In this document: one piece after another, positions 24,924 to 34,034 of the stretch
Numbering within the stretch: position 1 is the first letter of the stretch
Layout: every line of letters begins with the position of its first letter
Source of the DNA: JBKECY01 sp047975025
GTDB taxonomy: Bacteria; Bacillota; Clostridia; Lachnospirales; Lachnospiraceae
DNA: 49,689 nt
Reading direction: 5' to 3'
NCBI GenBank assembly: GCA_047975025.1
Contig: JBKECY010000069.1
Span: 1 to 49,689 of the forward strand
Made by a program: the position numbers and the translations under genes
The notes under the pieces: generated by a model
Database searches by the model: none
What the model was told of the DNA's origin: nothing
Seen by the model: only the letters and a program-made list of their open reading frames with translations

Positions 24924-25187
24924 CTATCCTTCTACTATCAAAAATCTTCCGTCCGGCAGTTCAAAAACCTCACTTGCCTCCCGTAGATCCTCTTCTGTCA
25001 TCTGCTCGACATCCGCTCCTGCATCCAGCAGATATTCTCTTACCTCTTCAATGGTATCGACCACGACCGCAAGGCTCTCCTCCAAAAAAGCAGCCGCTTC
25101 TTCGATCGTCTCCGCGATTGGCTGATCAAAAAGCTGCCCTTGGTTCTTTAAAAATGTTTCCAGACACTCTTGTCCAAATTCTTCCAT
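24924..25187 (-). CDS. Small acidic protein of unknown function
   Basis: An 87-residue, strongly acidic protein that I do not recognise. It appears helical, with AETIEEAAAFLEESLAVVVD and EEVREYLLDAGADVEQMTEE, and ends in a short beta-like segment FELPDGRFLIVEG. I chose the ATG at 25187 after GAGGAAGAG; the frame extends to 25226 but without a ribosome site. It sits 10 bases before the FAD enzyme and 19 bases after a HAD phosphatase gene, so it is co-transcribed with both. It could be an accessory or chaperone for the FAD protein, but that is only position-based. Confidence 0.7.
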   Translation of the reverse strand: MEEFGQECLETFLKNQGQLFDQPIAETIEEAAAFLEESLAVVVDTIEEVREYLLDAGADVEQMTEEDLREASEVFELPDGRFLIVEG

Positions 25188-25206
25188 ATAATCTCTTCCT
25201 CTACTG

Positions 25207-25992
25207 TTACTTAATTGTACCGGCAATTACTTCCGCCAGTATACGTTCGACACTGTCGGTATGAAATTCACAAAGCTTTTGAACCGCCGGCTGCGCTTCT
25301 TCCATAGCATAATTATATTGCACACTGCTTAACATTTCAATATCATTATTATGATCCCCAAATGCCATACATTCCGCAGGTGCAATGTCGAACATCTGCT
25401 GCAGCTTTTGCAGGCTTTTTCCTTTATTCGCCCCCAGCGGCATAAAATCCAGCCAGGAATACCCTGAGGTGACCACCGCTGCCTGTCCGCCGAATTTATT
25501 GATCCAGAACTCCGATTCAGCCTCTATGCCGGATTCTTTGAAAATAGAAATCTTAAGCATTGGCTCTTGTACCTGCCGCAGGCTTTCTACTTTTAAGACA
25601 TTGTTCTTTACTTTGTTCTTGAGCCAGAGCAAAAACTCTTCATTCTTCGTATCCATATAATACAGTTGTTCACCTGAACATCCAATCTCTAATTCTGTAT
25701 GCTGTACCAGCTCATCTAAAATCGCATCGGACACACTTCGTGCAAACTGCTCTTTATGCAGTACTTTTCCTTGGTATTGCAGCAGGCATCCATTCTCTGC
25801 AATATAGGCGATTTCATCTTGTACCGGCCCAAACAGATTATACAGATTGAACAGCTGCCGTCCGCTGGCTGCCACAAACAAAATTCCTTGTTCTTTGAGC
25901 TGCCGGATCTGCTCAAATATTTCCGGCTGCAGACTCTGTGCATCTCCTTTGAGCAATGTTCCGTCCAGGTCACTTGCCACCAGTCTGATCAT
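25207..25992 (-). CDS. Cof-type HAD hydrolase
   Basis: A 261-residue HAD-superfamily phosphatase of the Cof/YcsE/YidA kind (type IIB cap). Motif I is LVASDLDGTLLKGD with the nucleophile Asp in the first ten residues. Motif II is FVAASGR, and motifs III-IV are NKGKSLQKL and CMAFGDHNNDIEML. Such enzymes hydrolyse small sugar phosphates or cofactor phosphates with broad specificity. I chose the second ATG (25992), 6 bases after AGGAG; the ATG at 25998 touches that site. It lies 9 bases after the next HAD gene in the same operon. Confidence 0.88.
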   Translation of the reverse strand: MIRLVASDLDGTLLKGDAQSLQPEIFEQIRQLKEQGILFVAASGRQLFNLYNLFGPVQDEIAYIAENGCLLQYQGKVLHKEQFARSVSDAILDELVQHTELEIGCSGEQLYYMDTKNEEFLLWLKNKVKNNVLKVESLRQVQEPMLKISIFKESGIEAESEFWINKFGGQAAVVTSGYSWLDFMPLGANKGKSLQKLQQMFDIAPAECMAFGDHNNDIEMLSSVQYNYAMEEAQPAVQKLCEFHTDSVERILAEVIAGTIK

Positions 25993-26001
25993 ATTCATCT
26001 C

Positions 26002-26652
26002 CTATTCTATTTCCAATAACTCCTGCGGTCTGTCAATGATACGATCCGCATGGTATTCTTCTAATTCTTCTCTGCCCCGGAATCCCCAGGTAACGCCTAC
26101 TGTATAGGCACCGGCCGCCTGCCCTGTGAGCATGTCGGTCTTGGTATCTCCCACATAAATGCACTCTTCTGCCGCCACACCGAACTGCGCAAGCATCCGC
26201 AGTAAAATAGCCGGGTCTGGTTTGCGCGGTATACCTTCTTGCTGTCCTTGAATTGCGGCAAATACATCGTTTGCAAAAAAATGTTCTACCACACCAATCG
26301 CCGCAAGATGCGGTTTGTTGGAGCATACACCCAGCTTCATGCTGCGCCGCTTAAGCTCCATGACCGTCTGCGCCATGCCCGGATACACCTCCGTCTTATA
26401 GGAAGGATTCTGTGCAAATAAATCGCGGTACAGCACCCGACCCTCCTCATAGTGTACGAGATCCGTATCTCCTGCCGCCCGCAGACATCTGCGCATAAGC
26501 TGATCCGCACCTTCTCCGGCAAAGTAATTATAGTCCGCAACCGGCTGCGGCGCGAGTCCATATGTCGTTAATACAGTATTCGCAACGTACGCAATTGACT
26601 GAACCGAATCAATCAGCGTACCATCTATGTCAAAAATACATGCCTTATACAT
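26002..26652 (-). CDS. Phosphoglycolate phosphatase-like HAD hydrolase
   Basis: A 216-residue HAD phosphatase with an alpha-helical (type I) cap, similar to Gph/PgmB relatives. Motif I is ACIFDIDGTLIDSVQSIAYV, motif II KLGVCSNKPH, and motifs III-IV RKPDPAIL and CIYVGDTKTDMLTGQAAG. Substrate may be 2-phosphoglycolate or another small phosphate; sequence alone does not decide. The ATG at 26652 has GGAGGG upstream and overlaps the maf end by 8 bases, indicating coupling. A longer frame to 26709 lacks a ribosome site. Confidence 0.87.
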   Translation of the reverse strand: MYKACIFDIDGTLIDSVQSIAYVANTVLTTYGLAPQPVADYNYFAGEGADQLMRRCLRAAGDTDLVHYEEGRVLYRDLFAQNPSYKTEVYPGMAQTVMELKRRSMKLGVCSNKPHLAAIGVVEHFFANDVFAAIQGQQEGIPRKPDPAILLRMLAQFGVAAEECIYVGDTKTDMLTGQAAGAYTVGVTWGFRGREELEEYHADRIIDRPQELLEIE

Positions 26653-27244
26653 AGCCGCCCTCCAAAATATCAACCTGCAGCCTGCGCAGTTCTTTATGAA
26701 GCCGGGCAATCGGCAGTCCTACCACAGTGTTATAATCTCCATGAATCTTCTCGATGTTTACAGAAAAGCGGCGGCGGATATCATAGGCGCCTGCCTTATC
26801 CATGGGTTCCTGTGATGCAATATATAGATCTATTTCAGTCTGTGACATGGGATAAAAAGTCACATCCGTTGACTCATAAAAGGTCCGCACAATGTGTCCC
26901 GCCTCATAATTCTTGAGTACGAGTGCCACACCGGTATAGACTCTGTGTGTATTGCCCTGCAGCATGGTCAGCATTTTTTTCGCTTCTTTCGGAGTCTCAG
27001 GCTTGCCTAGTATGCGGTTACGATAGGTCACGAGTGTATCCGCCCCGAGTATCACTTCATCTTCATGATATGACTCTGCCACAGCAAGTGCTTTTCCAAG
27101 CGCAAGTTTTTGTACATGTGATTTCAGATTGTCCCTGACCTTGTACTCCTCGAAGTGGCTGGGGACGACCTCGAATGAAAGTCCCAGCATTTCTAAAAGT
27201 TCGCTTCTGCGGGGTGATGCAGATGCCAGAATAAGTTTTTTCAT
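26645..27244 (-). CDS. maf: Maf-family nucleotide pyrophosphatase
   Basis: A 199-residue protein of the Maf/HAM1 fold. The opening KLILASASPRRSELLEMLGL is diagnostic, with the catalytic region VILGADTLVTYRNRILGKP and the C-terminal IEKIHGDYNTVVGLPIARL. Maf proteins hydrolyse non-canonical or modified nucleoside triphosphates (dTTP, UTP, CTP or m5U forms) and are tied to septum control. The usual GIQG segment here reads AYDIRRRFSVNIEKI, a mild divergence. AGGAGG precedes the ATG. It is the first gene of the operon running down to the amidase. Confidence 0.9.
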   Translation of the reverse strand: MKKLILASASPRRSELLEMLGLSFEVVPSHFEEYKVRDNLKSHVQKLALGKALAVAESYHEDEVILGADTLVTYRNRILGKPETPKEAKKMLTMLQGNTHRVYTGVALVLKNYEAGHIVRTFYESTDVTFYPMSQTEIDLYIASQEPMDKAGAYDIRRRFSVNIEKIHGDYNTVVGLPIARLHKELRRLQVDILEGGYV

Positions 27245-27289
27245 AATTCTCCTCCTAACTCTTACAGTAAAGAGCAAACTACAGGAAAC

Positions 27290-27318
27290 AGTATACCTTG
27301 CATTTTGTTGTCTGACAA
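27290..27318 (-). promoter_or_regulatory. Promoter of the maf operon
   Basis: On the minus strand TTGTCA (27318-27313) and TATACT (27295-27290) are separated by 17 bases, about 45 bases before the maf ATG. Confidence 0.65.
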
Positions 27319-27354
27319 TGGAATTCGTATAATTTTCTTTTCTTTTAACAAAAT

Positions 27355-27382
27355 TTGTATTACAATATACATATACTAAAAT
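27355..27382 (+). promoter_or_regulatory. Possible promoter of the 64-residue membrane protein gene
   Basis: TTGTAT (27355-27360) and TAAAAT (27377-27382) are separated by 16 bases, 54 bases before the ATG. The setting is AT-rich, so this is a moderate call. Confidence 0.4.
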
Positions 27383-27436
27383 TCGTGAAAATCACCGGGA
27401 AGTCAGCTTTCCGAGTAGCGCCAAAGGAGGAGGCTC

Positions 27437-27631
27437 ATGTCAAAATCCCGAAAATTCTTGACCGTCTTTGTCATACTGTCTATCATATGGCTCAGCTTTT
27501 TCTTCTGTATAAACTATGGCAAGAAAAGCGTAAAATCCGCACAGGATGCATTCGATGCTGCCAAGGCATTTCTTGGACGCATCAAGAACTGCCTGTTTTG
27601 TGCCGCCACACCAAAAGAAGCAGCCGAATAA
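27437..27631 (+). CDS. Small single-span membrane protein, unknown
   Basis: A 64-residue protein that I do not recognise. A basic start (MSKSRKF) is followed by one hydrophobic span (LTVFVILSIIWLSFFFCI, about residues 8-25), then a charged helix (KKSVKSAQDAFDAAKAFLG) and a tail with two Cys (NCLFCA). A perfect AGGAGG stands before the ATG, a promoter-like pair lies upstream, and a terminator follows within 20 bases, so it has the parts of an independent plus-strand gene between two minus-strand operons. Confidence 0.65.
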   Translation: MSKSRKFLTVFVILSIIWLSFFFCINYGKKSVKSAQDAFDAAKAFLGRIKNCLFCAATPKEAAE

Positions 27632-27648
27632 ATCCCCGCACACAGCAG

Positions 27649-27691
27649 AAAAGCCACTGTGGTATTCCCAGACGGGAACCCGGTGGCTTTT
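27649..27691. terminator. Bidirectional terminator
   Basis: AAAAGCCAC and GTGGCTTTT form the outer stem, with an inner GGTATTCCC/GGGAACC pairing. It lies between the convergent 64-residue protein gene and DUF951 gene and touches the DUF951 stop codon. Confidence 0.78.
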
Positions 27692-27884
27692 AGCTGTCCT
27701 TCTTTTTTATACCTCGCAGATTCTTCTCCACCAGCCGGCGCGGCATCATGATCTGATGGCCGCATCCGCAGCACTTCAATCGAAAGTCTGCACCACTTCT
27801 TAGTATTTCCCATTCCTTGCTCCCGCAGGGGTGTCCCTTTTTTAATTGAATCACATCCCCTACTTCAAGAGTCGCATCCTGCAT
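27690..27884 (-). CDS. DUF951-family small protein
   Basis: A 64-residue protein of the DUF951 family: VGDVIQLKKGHPCGSKEWEI, then GADFRLKCCGCGHQIMMPR. The conserved cysteines (HPCG and CCGCGH) suggest a small metal-binding or SH3-like fold. Its function is unknown; Firmicutes often carry it near the chromosome-partition and S6 genes. The ATG at 27884 is 6 bases after AAAGGAG. It lies 18 bases after the sortase gene and is probably co-transcribed with it. Confidence 0.85.
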   Translation of the reverse strand: MQDATLEVGDVIQLKKGHPCGSKEWEILRSGADFRLKCCGCGHQIMMPRRLVEKNLRGIKKKDS

Positions 27885-27902
27885 CCCCAACTCCTTTAAC
27901 AA

Positions 27903-28688
27903 TTATTGTATGCGTTTCCCCTGCACTACGAAACGGTTGTCATCCCGGTTCGTACATGTTGAAAGTGTCACGATCTTGTCTTCCGGACCAACACTTTTTA
28001 GCTCCATATCAATTTCTGACTGCCCGAGCATCTTCGTCAGATAGTCATTGTATTCCTGAGAGGGACCGCTGAATACCGTATAGGTATCGCTTGTCGGTGC
28101 AGTCGTATAGGCGGAAAACATTTCATAGCAGTAATTCCCCTGCGGTGTAAGAATCCAGAAATAGTGATTCGTATCATAGGCCCGCTCGCTGACAATTTTT
28201 AACAGACTCGCAAACATCGAGCCATTCTTCATATTATGTCCGTATACGATCGTATTCAAATCCGAGAAATCCGGTGACGCTTCCGCATCTACGAAAATAG
28301 AACCGGCAAAATTATAGGTGCGTTCATACGTGCGGTGCAGATAATATTCATTATCCGTTCCTTGTACAATGGGGTAACTGACTCCAATTGCTTCAATATA
28401 GATCCATCCGACTACATCTTCATTCACCGCTTTAAGCGCTGCGAAATCGACCTCGATTGGCGGCTGCAATGTCTCATTTTGCTGAATCTGCACCAATTCG
28501 CTTTGCGTCTCTTCTTTTTGAGTTATGACCTCTTCCTCAATCGCGGCATACTCTTCTTCTCCTGCTTTATATTCAGAAAAGGTGCTATACAGCTGATAGG
28601 CTGAATAGGCAAAGACAACAATCGCAACCAGTAAAATCACTGTGAGAAGATAGTCTTTGAATGTCTTTTTTTTCTTTCTTTTCGCCAT
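27903..28688 (-). CDS. srtB: Class B sortase
   Basis: A 261-residue membrane-anchored transpeptidase. A basic start is followed by one transmembrane helix (about 13-32) and a charged coiled stalk (about 38-75). The catalytic domain has His151 in TIVYGHNMKNGSMFA, Cys245 in VTLSTCTNRDD and Arg252 in NRFVVQG, all in the order and spacing of class B enzymes. Sortases attach LPxTG-like or NPxTG-like proteins to peptidoglycan. No obvious sorting-signal substrate is encoded in the window, so it is likely a housekeeping-type enzyme for the strain. Confidence 0.92.
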   Translation of the reverse strand: MAKRKKKKTFKDYLLTVILLVAIVVFAYSAYQLYSTFSEYKAGEEEYAAIEEEVITQKEETQSELVQIQQNETLQPPIEVDFAALKAVNEDVVGWIYIEAIGVSYPIVQGTDNEYYLHRTYERTYNFAGSIFVDAEASPDFSDLNTIVYGHNMKNGSMFASLLKIVSERAYDTNHYFWILTPQGNYCYEMFSAYTTAPTSDTYTVFSGPSQEYNDYLTKMLGQSEIDMELKSVGPEDKIVTLSTCTNRDDNRFVVQGKRIQ

Positions 28689-28744
28689 GCGGCCTCCCGG
28701 TTAACGGTATTGCGTTGTATCTGTGTCCAAAAAGCGGATAAAAA

Positions 28745-28818
<74 letters not shown>

Positions 28819-28849
28819 TTAGTGATAGTATATTTTTAATATCACATTA

Positions 28850-28878
28850 ATTATAAGCTTTTAGGAGTGGATTGTCAA
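28850..28878 (-). promoter_or_regulatory. Consensus sigma-A promoter for tRNA-fMet
   Basis: On the minus strand a perfect TTGACA (28878-28873) and a perfect TATAAT (28855-28850) are separated by exactly 17 bases, 32 bases before the tRNA 5' end. This is the strongest promoter in the window. Confidence 0.92.
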
Positions 28879-28889
28879 ACTACACAGTT

Positions 28890-31139
28890 CTAGGATTTGA
28901 TTTTGGTTCCTTTTGTATCACGCTTGGCCAGTTTGAGCTTATTCAGTAAGATTGGTCTGCCGTTATGCACTGCCTCATATTGCGTACGGGCCTCAAGCAC
29001 ATACGCATGTTCCACCGCATCTGCAGCCGTCAGTCTGATGGCACGTACTCCGATCGCTGTCTTCTTCATCTCAGAGAGGTCTGTTTTCAAAAATTTCAGG
29101 AAAAATCCCTGTCTGGTCTGCAATACCACATATTCCATCGGGTCAGTGATGCCTACAAAAACAACTGTATCGTCCGCCGCGAGTTTGGTCGCCGCCGTAC
29201 TTTTCTTGGACACATCGAATTCACTGCCCTGTACCATCTTGGCCATACCGGAAGCCGTAACGAACAGAAGCTGTGTCTGGCGAATATCTTCCATACCGGC
29301 TACCCACACGATTTCCTCTTCCTGGCTGTTATACCCGCTGATATTATCAATCGGCACACCTTTGTCTTTTAATTTCAGGAGCGGAAGTTCTGCTACCTTG
29401 ATAGTATAAAGCTTTCCCGTGTTTGAAAAAGCGCAGATTTTATCCGTATTCATTATGCTGAAACAATAGGCGCTTTCTTCTTGTATACTCTCCTTGTTAC
29501 GCTCGTAGACTGCCATATCGACCACTTTCGTATAACCAAAGCGATCCATCAAAAAGCAGACGGGCATAGCAGGTATCTGCTTTTCAATATAGACAGCTTC
29601 TTCTGCATTTTCAACCGCAGTCCTGCGTTTGCCGGCATACTCTTTTTTAATCTGTGTAAGTTCGTCCATGATGACACGCGCGCAGGAATCATAGTTGTTC
29701 AAAATGTCATCGTATGTGCGGATATTGGCAAGCGTCTGCTCATATTCGTGCTGCAAGGCTTCGATTTCAAGTCCAATCAGTTTGTACAGACGCATTTCCA
29801 AAATTGCTTCTGCCTGCCGCTGTGTGAAGGAAAGAAGTGCTGCCTGTGTCTTGCTTTCTGCGGATTTAAAGCGAATATTGGTTGTTGTGCCGTACATCAG
29901 GCATTCTTTCGCCTGCGCCTGACTCTGGCAGCCCCGCAGAATTTCTATAATCAGATCAATGACATCACAGGCCTTGATCAAACCTTCCTGTACCTCTTTT
30001 TTACGCGTCTCTTTTTCAAGCAGTGTTGTGTACTTGCGGGTCATAATCTCGAACTGAAAGTCTACGGCATGCTCCAGAATCTGCTTAATGCTTAGGACTT
30101 CGGGGCGCCCATCCGATACTGCGAGCATGTTCACACCGAATGTATCTTCCAGACGTGTCTTCTTGTAAAGCAGATTCTTGAGATTTTCTACATCCGCATC
30201 TTTCTTAAGCTCTAGAACAATCCGAATTCCCTCCTTCGAGGACTGGTTCGAGATATCGGTAATATCCGTAGTCTTCTTGGTTTCTACAAGAGCTGCCACA
30301 TCATTGAGGAACTTTCCAATATTAAGTCCCAGCATTGTATAGGGAATCTCAGTAATGACCAGTTGTTTTTTCCCGTTCTTCGCAGGTTCTACCTCAACCT
30401 TGCCGCGCAGACGAATCTTGCCGCTGCCGGTCGTATAAATATTCAGAAGTTCGTCCTGATTGACCACGATCCCCCCTGTCGGAAAATCCGGTCCCTTGAT
30501 ATAACGCAGGATGCCTTTGACAGTGATCTCATTGTTCTTCATATAAGCTTTCATGGCATCAATCACTTCCCCGAGATTATGCGGCGGAATACTGGTTGCC
30601 ATACCCACAGCGATGCCCTCGGCACCGTTTACCAGCAGATTGGGGATTCTGACCGGAAGCACTTCCGGCTCTTTTTCCGTTTCATCAAAGTTCGGTACAA
30701 AATCAACTACGTCCTTGTCCAAATCCGCCAAAAAGGCCTGCTGCGTAATTTTCATCAGACGAGCTTCCGTATAACGCATGGCCGCTGCCCCGTCACCCTC
30801 AATGGAACCGAAATTACCGTGTCCGTCAACCAGCGGCAGACCTTTTTTGAATTCCTGTGACATGACCACCAAAGCATCATAGATCGAGCTGTCACCATGC
30901 GGATGGTATTTACCCATGGTATCGCCGACGATACGGGCACACTTACGATAGGGGCGGTCATAACGAATCCCCAGCTCATACATATCATACAGTGTCCGGC
31001 GCTGTACCGGCTTCAAGCCGTCTCTGACATCCGGAAGTGCACGCGCCACGATTACACTCATGGCGTAATCAATGTAGGATTTTTGCATAACTTCCGCATA
31101 GTCAGTCCGTATGATTTGTTCTTCCATGACTTCTTTCAT
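28890..31139 (-). CDS. Type IIA topoisomerase A subunit (topoisomerase IV ParC-like)
   Basis: A 749-residue DNA breakage-reunion subunit. The N-terminal domain has VARALPDVRDGLKPVQRR, the quinolone-contact helix YHPHGDSSIYDALVV, and the catalytic Tyr in GAAAMRYTEARL. VGMATSIPPHNLGEV follows. The C-terminal beta-pinwheel (about 500-745) lacks a recognisable GyrA box (QRRGGKG type), so it is better assigned to topoisomerase IV than to gyrase. It lies 12 bases after the B-subunit gene. In Clostridia this pair is often annotated simply as gyrase/topoisomerase IV, and a second gyrase copy cannot be excluded. Confidence 0.88.
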   Translation of the reverse strand: MKEVMEEQIIRTDYAEVMQKSYIDYAMSVIVARALPDVRDGLKPVQRRTLYDMYELGIRYDRPYRKCARIVGDTMGKYHPHGDSSIYDALVVMSQEFKKGLPLVDGHGNFGSIEGDGAAAMRYTEARLMKITQQAFLADLDKDVVDFVPNFDETEKEPEVLPVRIPNLLVNGAEGIAVGMATSIPPHNLGEVIDAMKAYMKNNEITVKGILRYIKGPDFPTGGIVVNQDELLNIYTTGSGKIRLRGKVEVEPAKNGKKQLVITEIPYTMLGLNIGKFLNDVAALVETKKTTDITDISNQSSKEGIRIVLELKKDADVENLKNLLYKKTRLEDTFGVNMLAVSDGRPEVLSIKQILEHAVDFQFEIMTRKYTTLLEKETRKKEVQEGLIKACDVIDLIIEILRGCQSQAQAKECLMYGTTTNIRFKSAESKTQAALLSFTQRQAEAILEMRLYKLIGLEIEALQHEYEQTLANIRTYDDILNNYDSCARVIMDELTQIKKEYAGKRRTAVENAEEAVYIEKQIPAMPVCFLMDRFGYTKVVDMAVYERNKESIQEESAYCFSIMNTDKICAFSNTGKLYTIKVAELPLLKLKDKGVPIDNISGYNSQEEEIVWVAGMEDIRQTQLLFVTASGMAKMVQGSEFDVSKKSTAATKLAADDTVVFVGITDPMEYVVLQTRQGFFLKFLKTDLSEMKKTAIGVRAIRLTAADAVEHAYVLEARTQYEAVHNGRPILLNKLKLAKRDTKGTKIKS

Positions 31140-31151
31140 GAATCATTCCTC

Positions 31152-33074
31152 CTATATATCAAGCTCTGCTTCCCTGGCATGCTCATAAATAAACGATTTT
31201 CTGGGGGGCACTTCACTGCCCATCAGCACCTCTGTGACACTTGATGCCAACCGCGCATCTTCGATTTCGATGCGCTTTAGAATACGGGTTTTGGGGTTTA
31301 ATGTCGTTTCCCACAACTGTGTGGCATCCATTTCTCCCAGACCTTTGTATCTCTGTAATGTAAACCCTGTTTCATGGGTCTTTCTGTATTTGAGCAGTGC
31401 TTTGTCGTCGTACAGGTATTCTTCCCTGCCCTTTTTAGGCATGACTTTGTAAAGCGGCGGCATGGCAAGGTATACGTGACCTTCGTAGATCAACTCCGGC
31501 ATGAAACGATAGAAAAGGGTCAAAAGCAGCGTTGAAATATGTGCACCATCTACGTCCGCATCCGACATAATAATAATTTTGTCGTACCGCAGCCGGCTGA
31601 TATCGAAATCATTGCCATACCCTTCTGAAAAGCCGCAGCCAAACGCATTAATCATGGTCTTGATTTCGGCATTTGCCAGCACCTTGTCGATGGTTGCCTT
31701 TTCCACGTTCAGTATTTTACCGCGAATTGGCAGAATGGCCTGATAGTTACGGTCTCTGGCTGTTTTGGCAGAGCCTCCGGCCGAATCTCCCTCAACGATA
31801 AAAATCTCACAGACCGCCGGATCCTTTTTCTCACAATTGGCCAGCTTTCCATTCGAATCAAAGGAATACTTTTGCCTGGTCAGCAGGTTCGTCTTGGCAC
31901 GTTCTTCTGTCTTTCGAATCTTAGCGGAGCGTTCCGCACAGGCAAGCACATTTTTTAACACTTCCAGATTTCTGTCAAAGTAGTGTACAATTTCATCTCC
32001 GACCACTTTACTGGCGGCTCTGGCAGCATCCGGATTGTCGAGCTTGGTCTTGGTCTGTCCCTCGAAACGCGGGGACGGATGTTTCATAGAGATGATGGCT
32101 ACCATTCCATTTCGGATATCCGCACCGGTAAAATTCGCATCTTTCTCCTTTAAAACCCCAAGTTCTCTGGCATAGCTGTTCATCACAGTCGTAAAAATCG
32201 TCTTAAAGCCTGTGATATGCGTACCGCCCTCGGCATTGTATATATTATTGCAAAATCCCAGAATATTTTCATGGAACTCATTCGTATACTGAAATACGGC
32301 CTCTACCTGAATGCCTTCCGCTTCGCCGCTTATATACACCGGCTCATGCACTGCCTGTCTGTTGCGGTTTAGATCCCGTATAAAGCCAATAATACCGTCA
32401 GGCTCACTATACTCTTCCACTACCGGTTCATCTTTTCTCAAATCTTCAAAACGGATACGAAGCTTGGGATTTAGATAGGCTGTTTCATGCAAACGGCTTT
32501 TTACTTCTGTCGCAGAGAAATTAGTCTTTTCAAAAATTTCCGCATCCGGCATAAAATGCACTTTGGTACCGGTCTCTTTCGTTTTTCCTATAACGGGCAG
32601 CAGGCCCTTTTCCAATGCAAGGGCTGGAATACCGCGTTCGTAGTAGTCGTGATGTACGTAACCATCCCGCGAGATTTCTATGTCAAGGTACTCTGAGAGC
32701 GCGTTGACTACGGAGGAGCCAACACCATGCAGACCGCCGCTTGTCTTGTAGGCGGAATCGTCAAATTTGCCCCCCGCATGCAGTGTGGTAAAGACGAGGC
32801 GCTCCGCCGAAATCCCTTTTTCATGCATGTCGACCGGAATCCCGCGTCCGTTGTCCGACACAGTACAGGAACCGTCTTTTTCAAGAATGACATGGATAAA
32901 ATCACAATGGCCTGCCAGATGCTCGTCCACCGCATTATCTACAATTTCATAGATCAGATGATTTAAACCCTTTCTCGAAACACTTCCGATATACATTCCC
33001 GGACGTTTTCTGACCGCCTCGAGTCCTTCCAGCACAGAAATACTGCCTGCGTCATAGTTTGAATTCTTTCCCAT
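31152..33074 (-). CDS. Type IIA topoisomerase B subunit (ParE/GyrB-like)
   Basis: A 640-residue ATPase subunit. The GHKL domain has LEAVRKRPGMYIGSVSRKG, IIYEIVDNAVDEHLAG-like residues and VSDNGRGIPVDMHEKG, then GGLHGVGSSVVNALS. The Toprim domain has IFIVEGDSAGGSAK and IIIMSDADVDGAHI, and the C-terminus has FTLQRYKGLGEMD. The ATG at 33074 has GGGAGGT upstream and shares its A with the TAA of the preceding HAD gene, so translation is coupled. The open frame continues upstream to 33209 in the HAD gene but that extension is not a real N-terminus. It forms a heterotetramer with the next gene product. Confidence 0.9.
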   Translation of the reverse strand: MGKNSNYDAGSISVLEGLEAVRKRPGMYIGSVSRKGLNHLIYEIVDNAVDEHLAGHCDFIHVILEKDGSCTVSDNGRGIPVDMHEKGISAERLVFTTLHAGGKFDDSAYKTSGGLHGVGSSVVNALSEYLDIEISRDGYVHHDYYERGIPALALEKGLLPVIGKTKETGTKVHFMPDAEIFEKTNFSATEVKSRLHETAYLNPKLRIRFEDLRKDEPVVEEYSEPDGIIGFIRDLNRNRQAVHEPVYISGEAEGIQVEAVFQYTNEFHENILGFCNNIYNAEGGTHITGFKTIFTTVMNSYARELGVLKEKDANFTGADIRNGMVAIISMKHPSPRFEGQTKTKLDNPDAARAASKVVGDEIVHYFDRNLEVLKNVLACAERSAKIRKTEERAKTNLLTRQKYSFDSNGKLANCEKKDPAVCEIFIVEGDSAGGSAKTARDRNYQAILPIRGKILNVEKATIDKVLANAEIKTMINAFGCGFSEGYGNDFDISRLRYDKIIIMSDADVDGAHISTLLLTLFYRFMPELIYEGHVYLAMPPLYKVMPKKGREEYLYDDKALLKYRKTHETGFTLQRYKGLGEMDATQLWETTLNPKTRILKRIEIEDARLASSVTEVLMGSEVPPRKSFIYEHAREAELDI

Positions 33075-33907
33075 TAATACCTCCCGGTGGTGAGCACGTC
33101 TGTAATGACGGCCGCCACACCATTGTCTTCGTTGGTCGCGGTCACAAGATCCGCGATTTCTCTGATATGCTCTTTGGCATTGCCCATAGCAACCGATGTT
33201 CCGACCCACTTGAGCATATCGTAATCATTATCACTGTCGCCAATGGCCATGATTTCTTCTCTGTCGATGCCTAAGGTGCCGGCCAGCTTTTCAAGTCCGT
33301 CCTTCTTGCTCCACGTTTTGTTGACAATTTCAACATTTCTTGACATAGTTGAGAGTGGGTAGACATCCTTGATTTTGTCGATTTTCTGAAACAGTGCTTC
33401 CTTGCGTTCTGCGTTCTGGCATACAATATGCAGCTTGGAAACTTTGTGCTGCGCTTCCTGCAGATATGCATCCAGGCTTTTTATCTTTATATTGGTACTC
33501 AGCAGCTGTACGATGTAGTCCCGCTCAATACTGGTACTATACAGCATCTCGACCCCCGGCTCATCTACAATGGCATCCATACCCTCGTAGATTTCTATGA
33601 ACGTCTCATATTCTTTTGTAAGGGCATAGACTTCTCTTACCAGTTCGATCGGCATGGTCTCGGCATACAGCAGCTTACGGCGGATGCCGTCAGTCACAGT
33701 GGTTCCGTTCGCATTGATAAAATACTGTATATCATTGAACTCACTTAGAACATGCTGCGCGTTGCGAAAGCTTCGCCCGGTAGCCGGCACGATATATATG
33801 CCTGCCGCAAGTGCTTTGTGGATTGCCTCTGCCGTTTGACTTGCAATCGTGCAATTCCTTCGTAATAAAGTTCCATCTAAGTCCACAGCGATTAATTTAA
33901 TTCCCAT
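33074..33907 (-). CDS. Cof-type HAD hydrolase upstream of topoisomerase genes
   Basis: A 277-residue HAD phosphatase of the Cof/YidA type. Motif I is LIAVDLDGTLLRRNCT, motif II VPATGRSF, the Lys region WSKKDGLEKLA, and motif IV IMAIGDSDNDYDMLKWVG. The cap is type IIB. It is the first gene of an operon with the two topoisomerase subunits, sharing one base with the B-subunit start. There is no known functional link between the two activities, so the pairing may only reflect operon history. The promoter is 85 bases upstream. Confidence 0.88.
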   Translation of the reverse strand: MGIKLIAVDLDGTLLRRNCTIASQTAEAIHKALAAGIYIVPATGRSFRNAQHVLSEFNDIQYFINANGTTVTDGIRRKLLYAETMPIELVREVYALTKEYETFIEIYEGMDAIVDEPGVEMLYSTSIERDYIVQLLSTNIKIKSLDAYLQEAQHKVSKLHIVCQNAERKEALFQKIDKIKDVYPLSTMSRNVEIVNKTWSKKDGLEKLAGTLGIDREEIMAIGDSDNDYDMLKWVGTSVAMGNAKEHIREIADLVTATNEDNGVAAVITDVLTTGRY

Positions 33908-33991
33908 AGCGTCCTCACCCTTACCCGTATGCCTACATTATCTCTCTATTTCTGCTTCTGTCTTATCTCTGAAAATATATCCACATCGCAC

Positions 33992-34021
33992 ATTATAACA
34001 ATTTTTTATATAAAAATGCAA
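33992..34021 (-). promoter_or_regulatory. Promoter of the HAD-topoisomerase operon
   Basis: On the minus strand TTGCAT (34021-34016) and a perfect TATAAT (33997-33992) are separated by 18 bases. It follows the terminator of the upstream unit directly. Confidence 0.65.
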
Positions 34022-34034
34022 CAAGACAAAATAC

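Noticed and set aside
33075..33209. N-terminal extension of the topoisomerase B subunit
   Set aside because: It overlaps the HAD gene, is composed of unusual residues, and a proper ribosome site and ATG exist at 33074.
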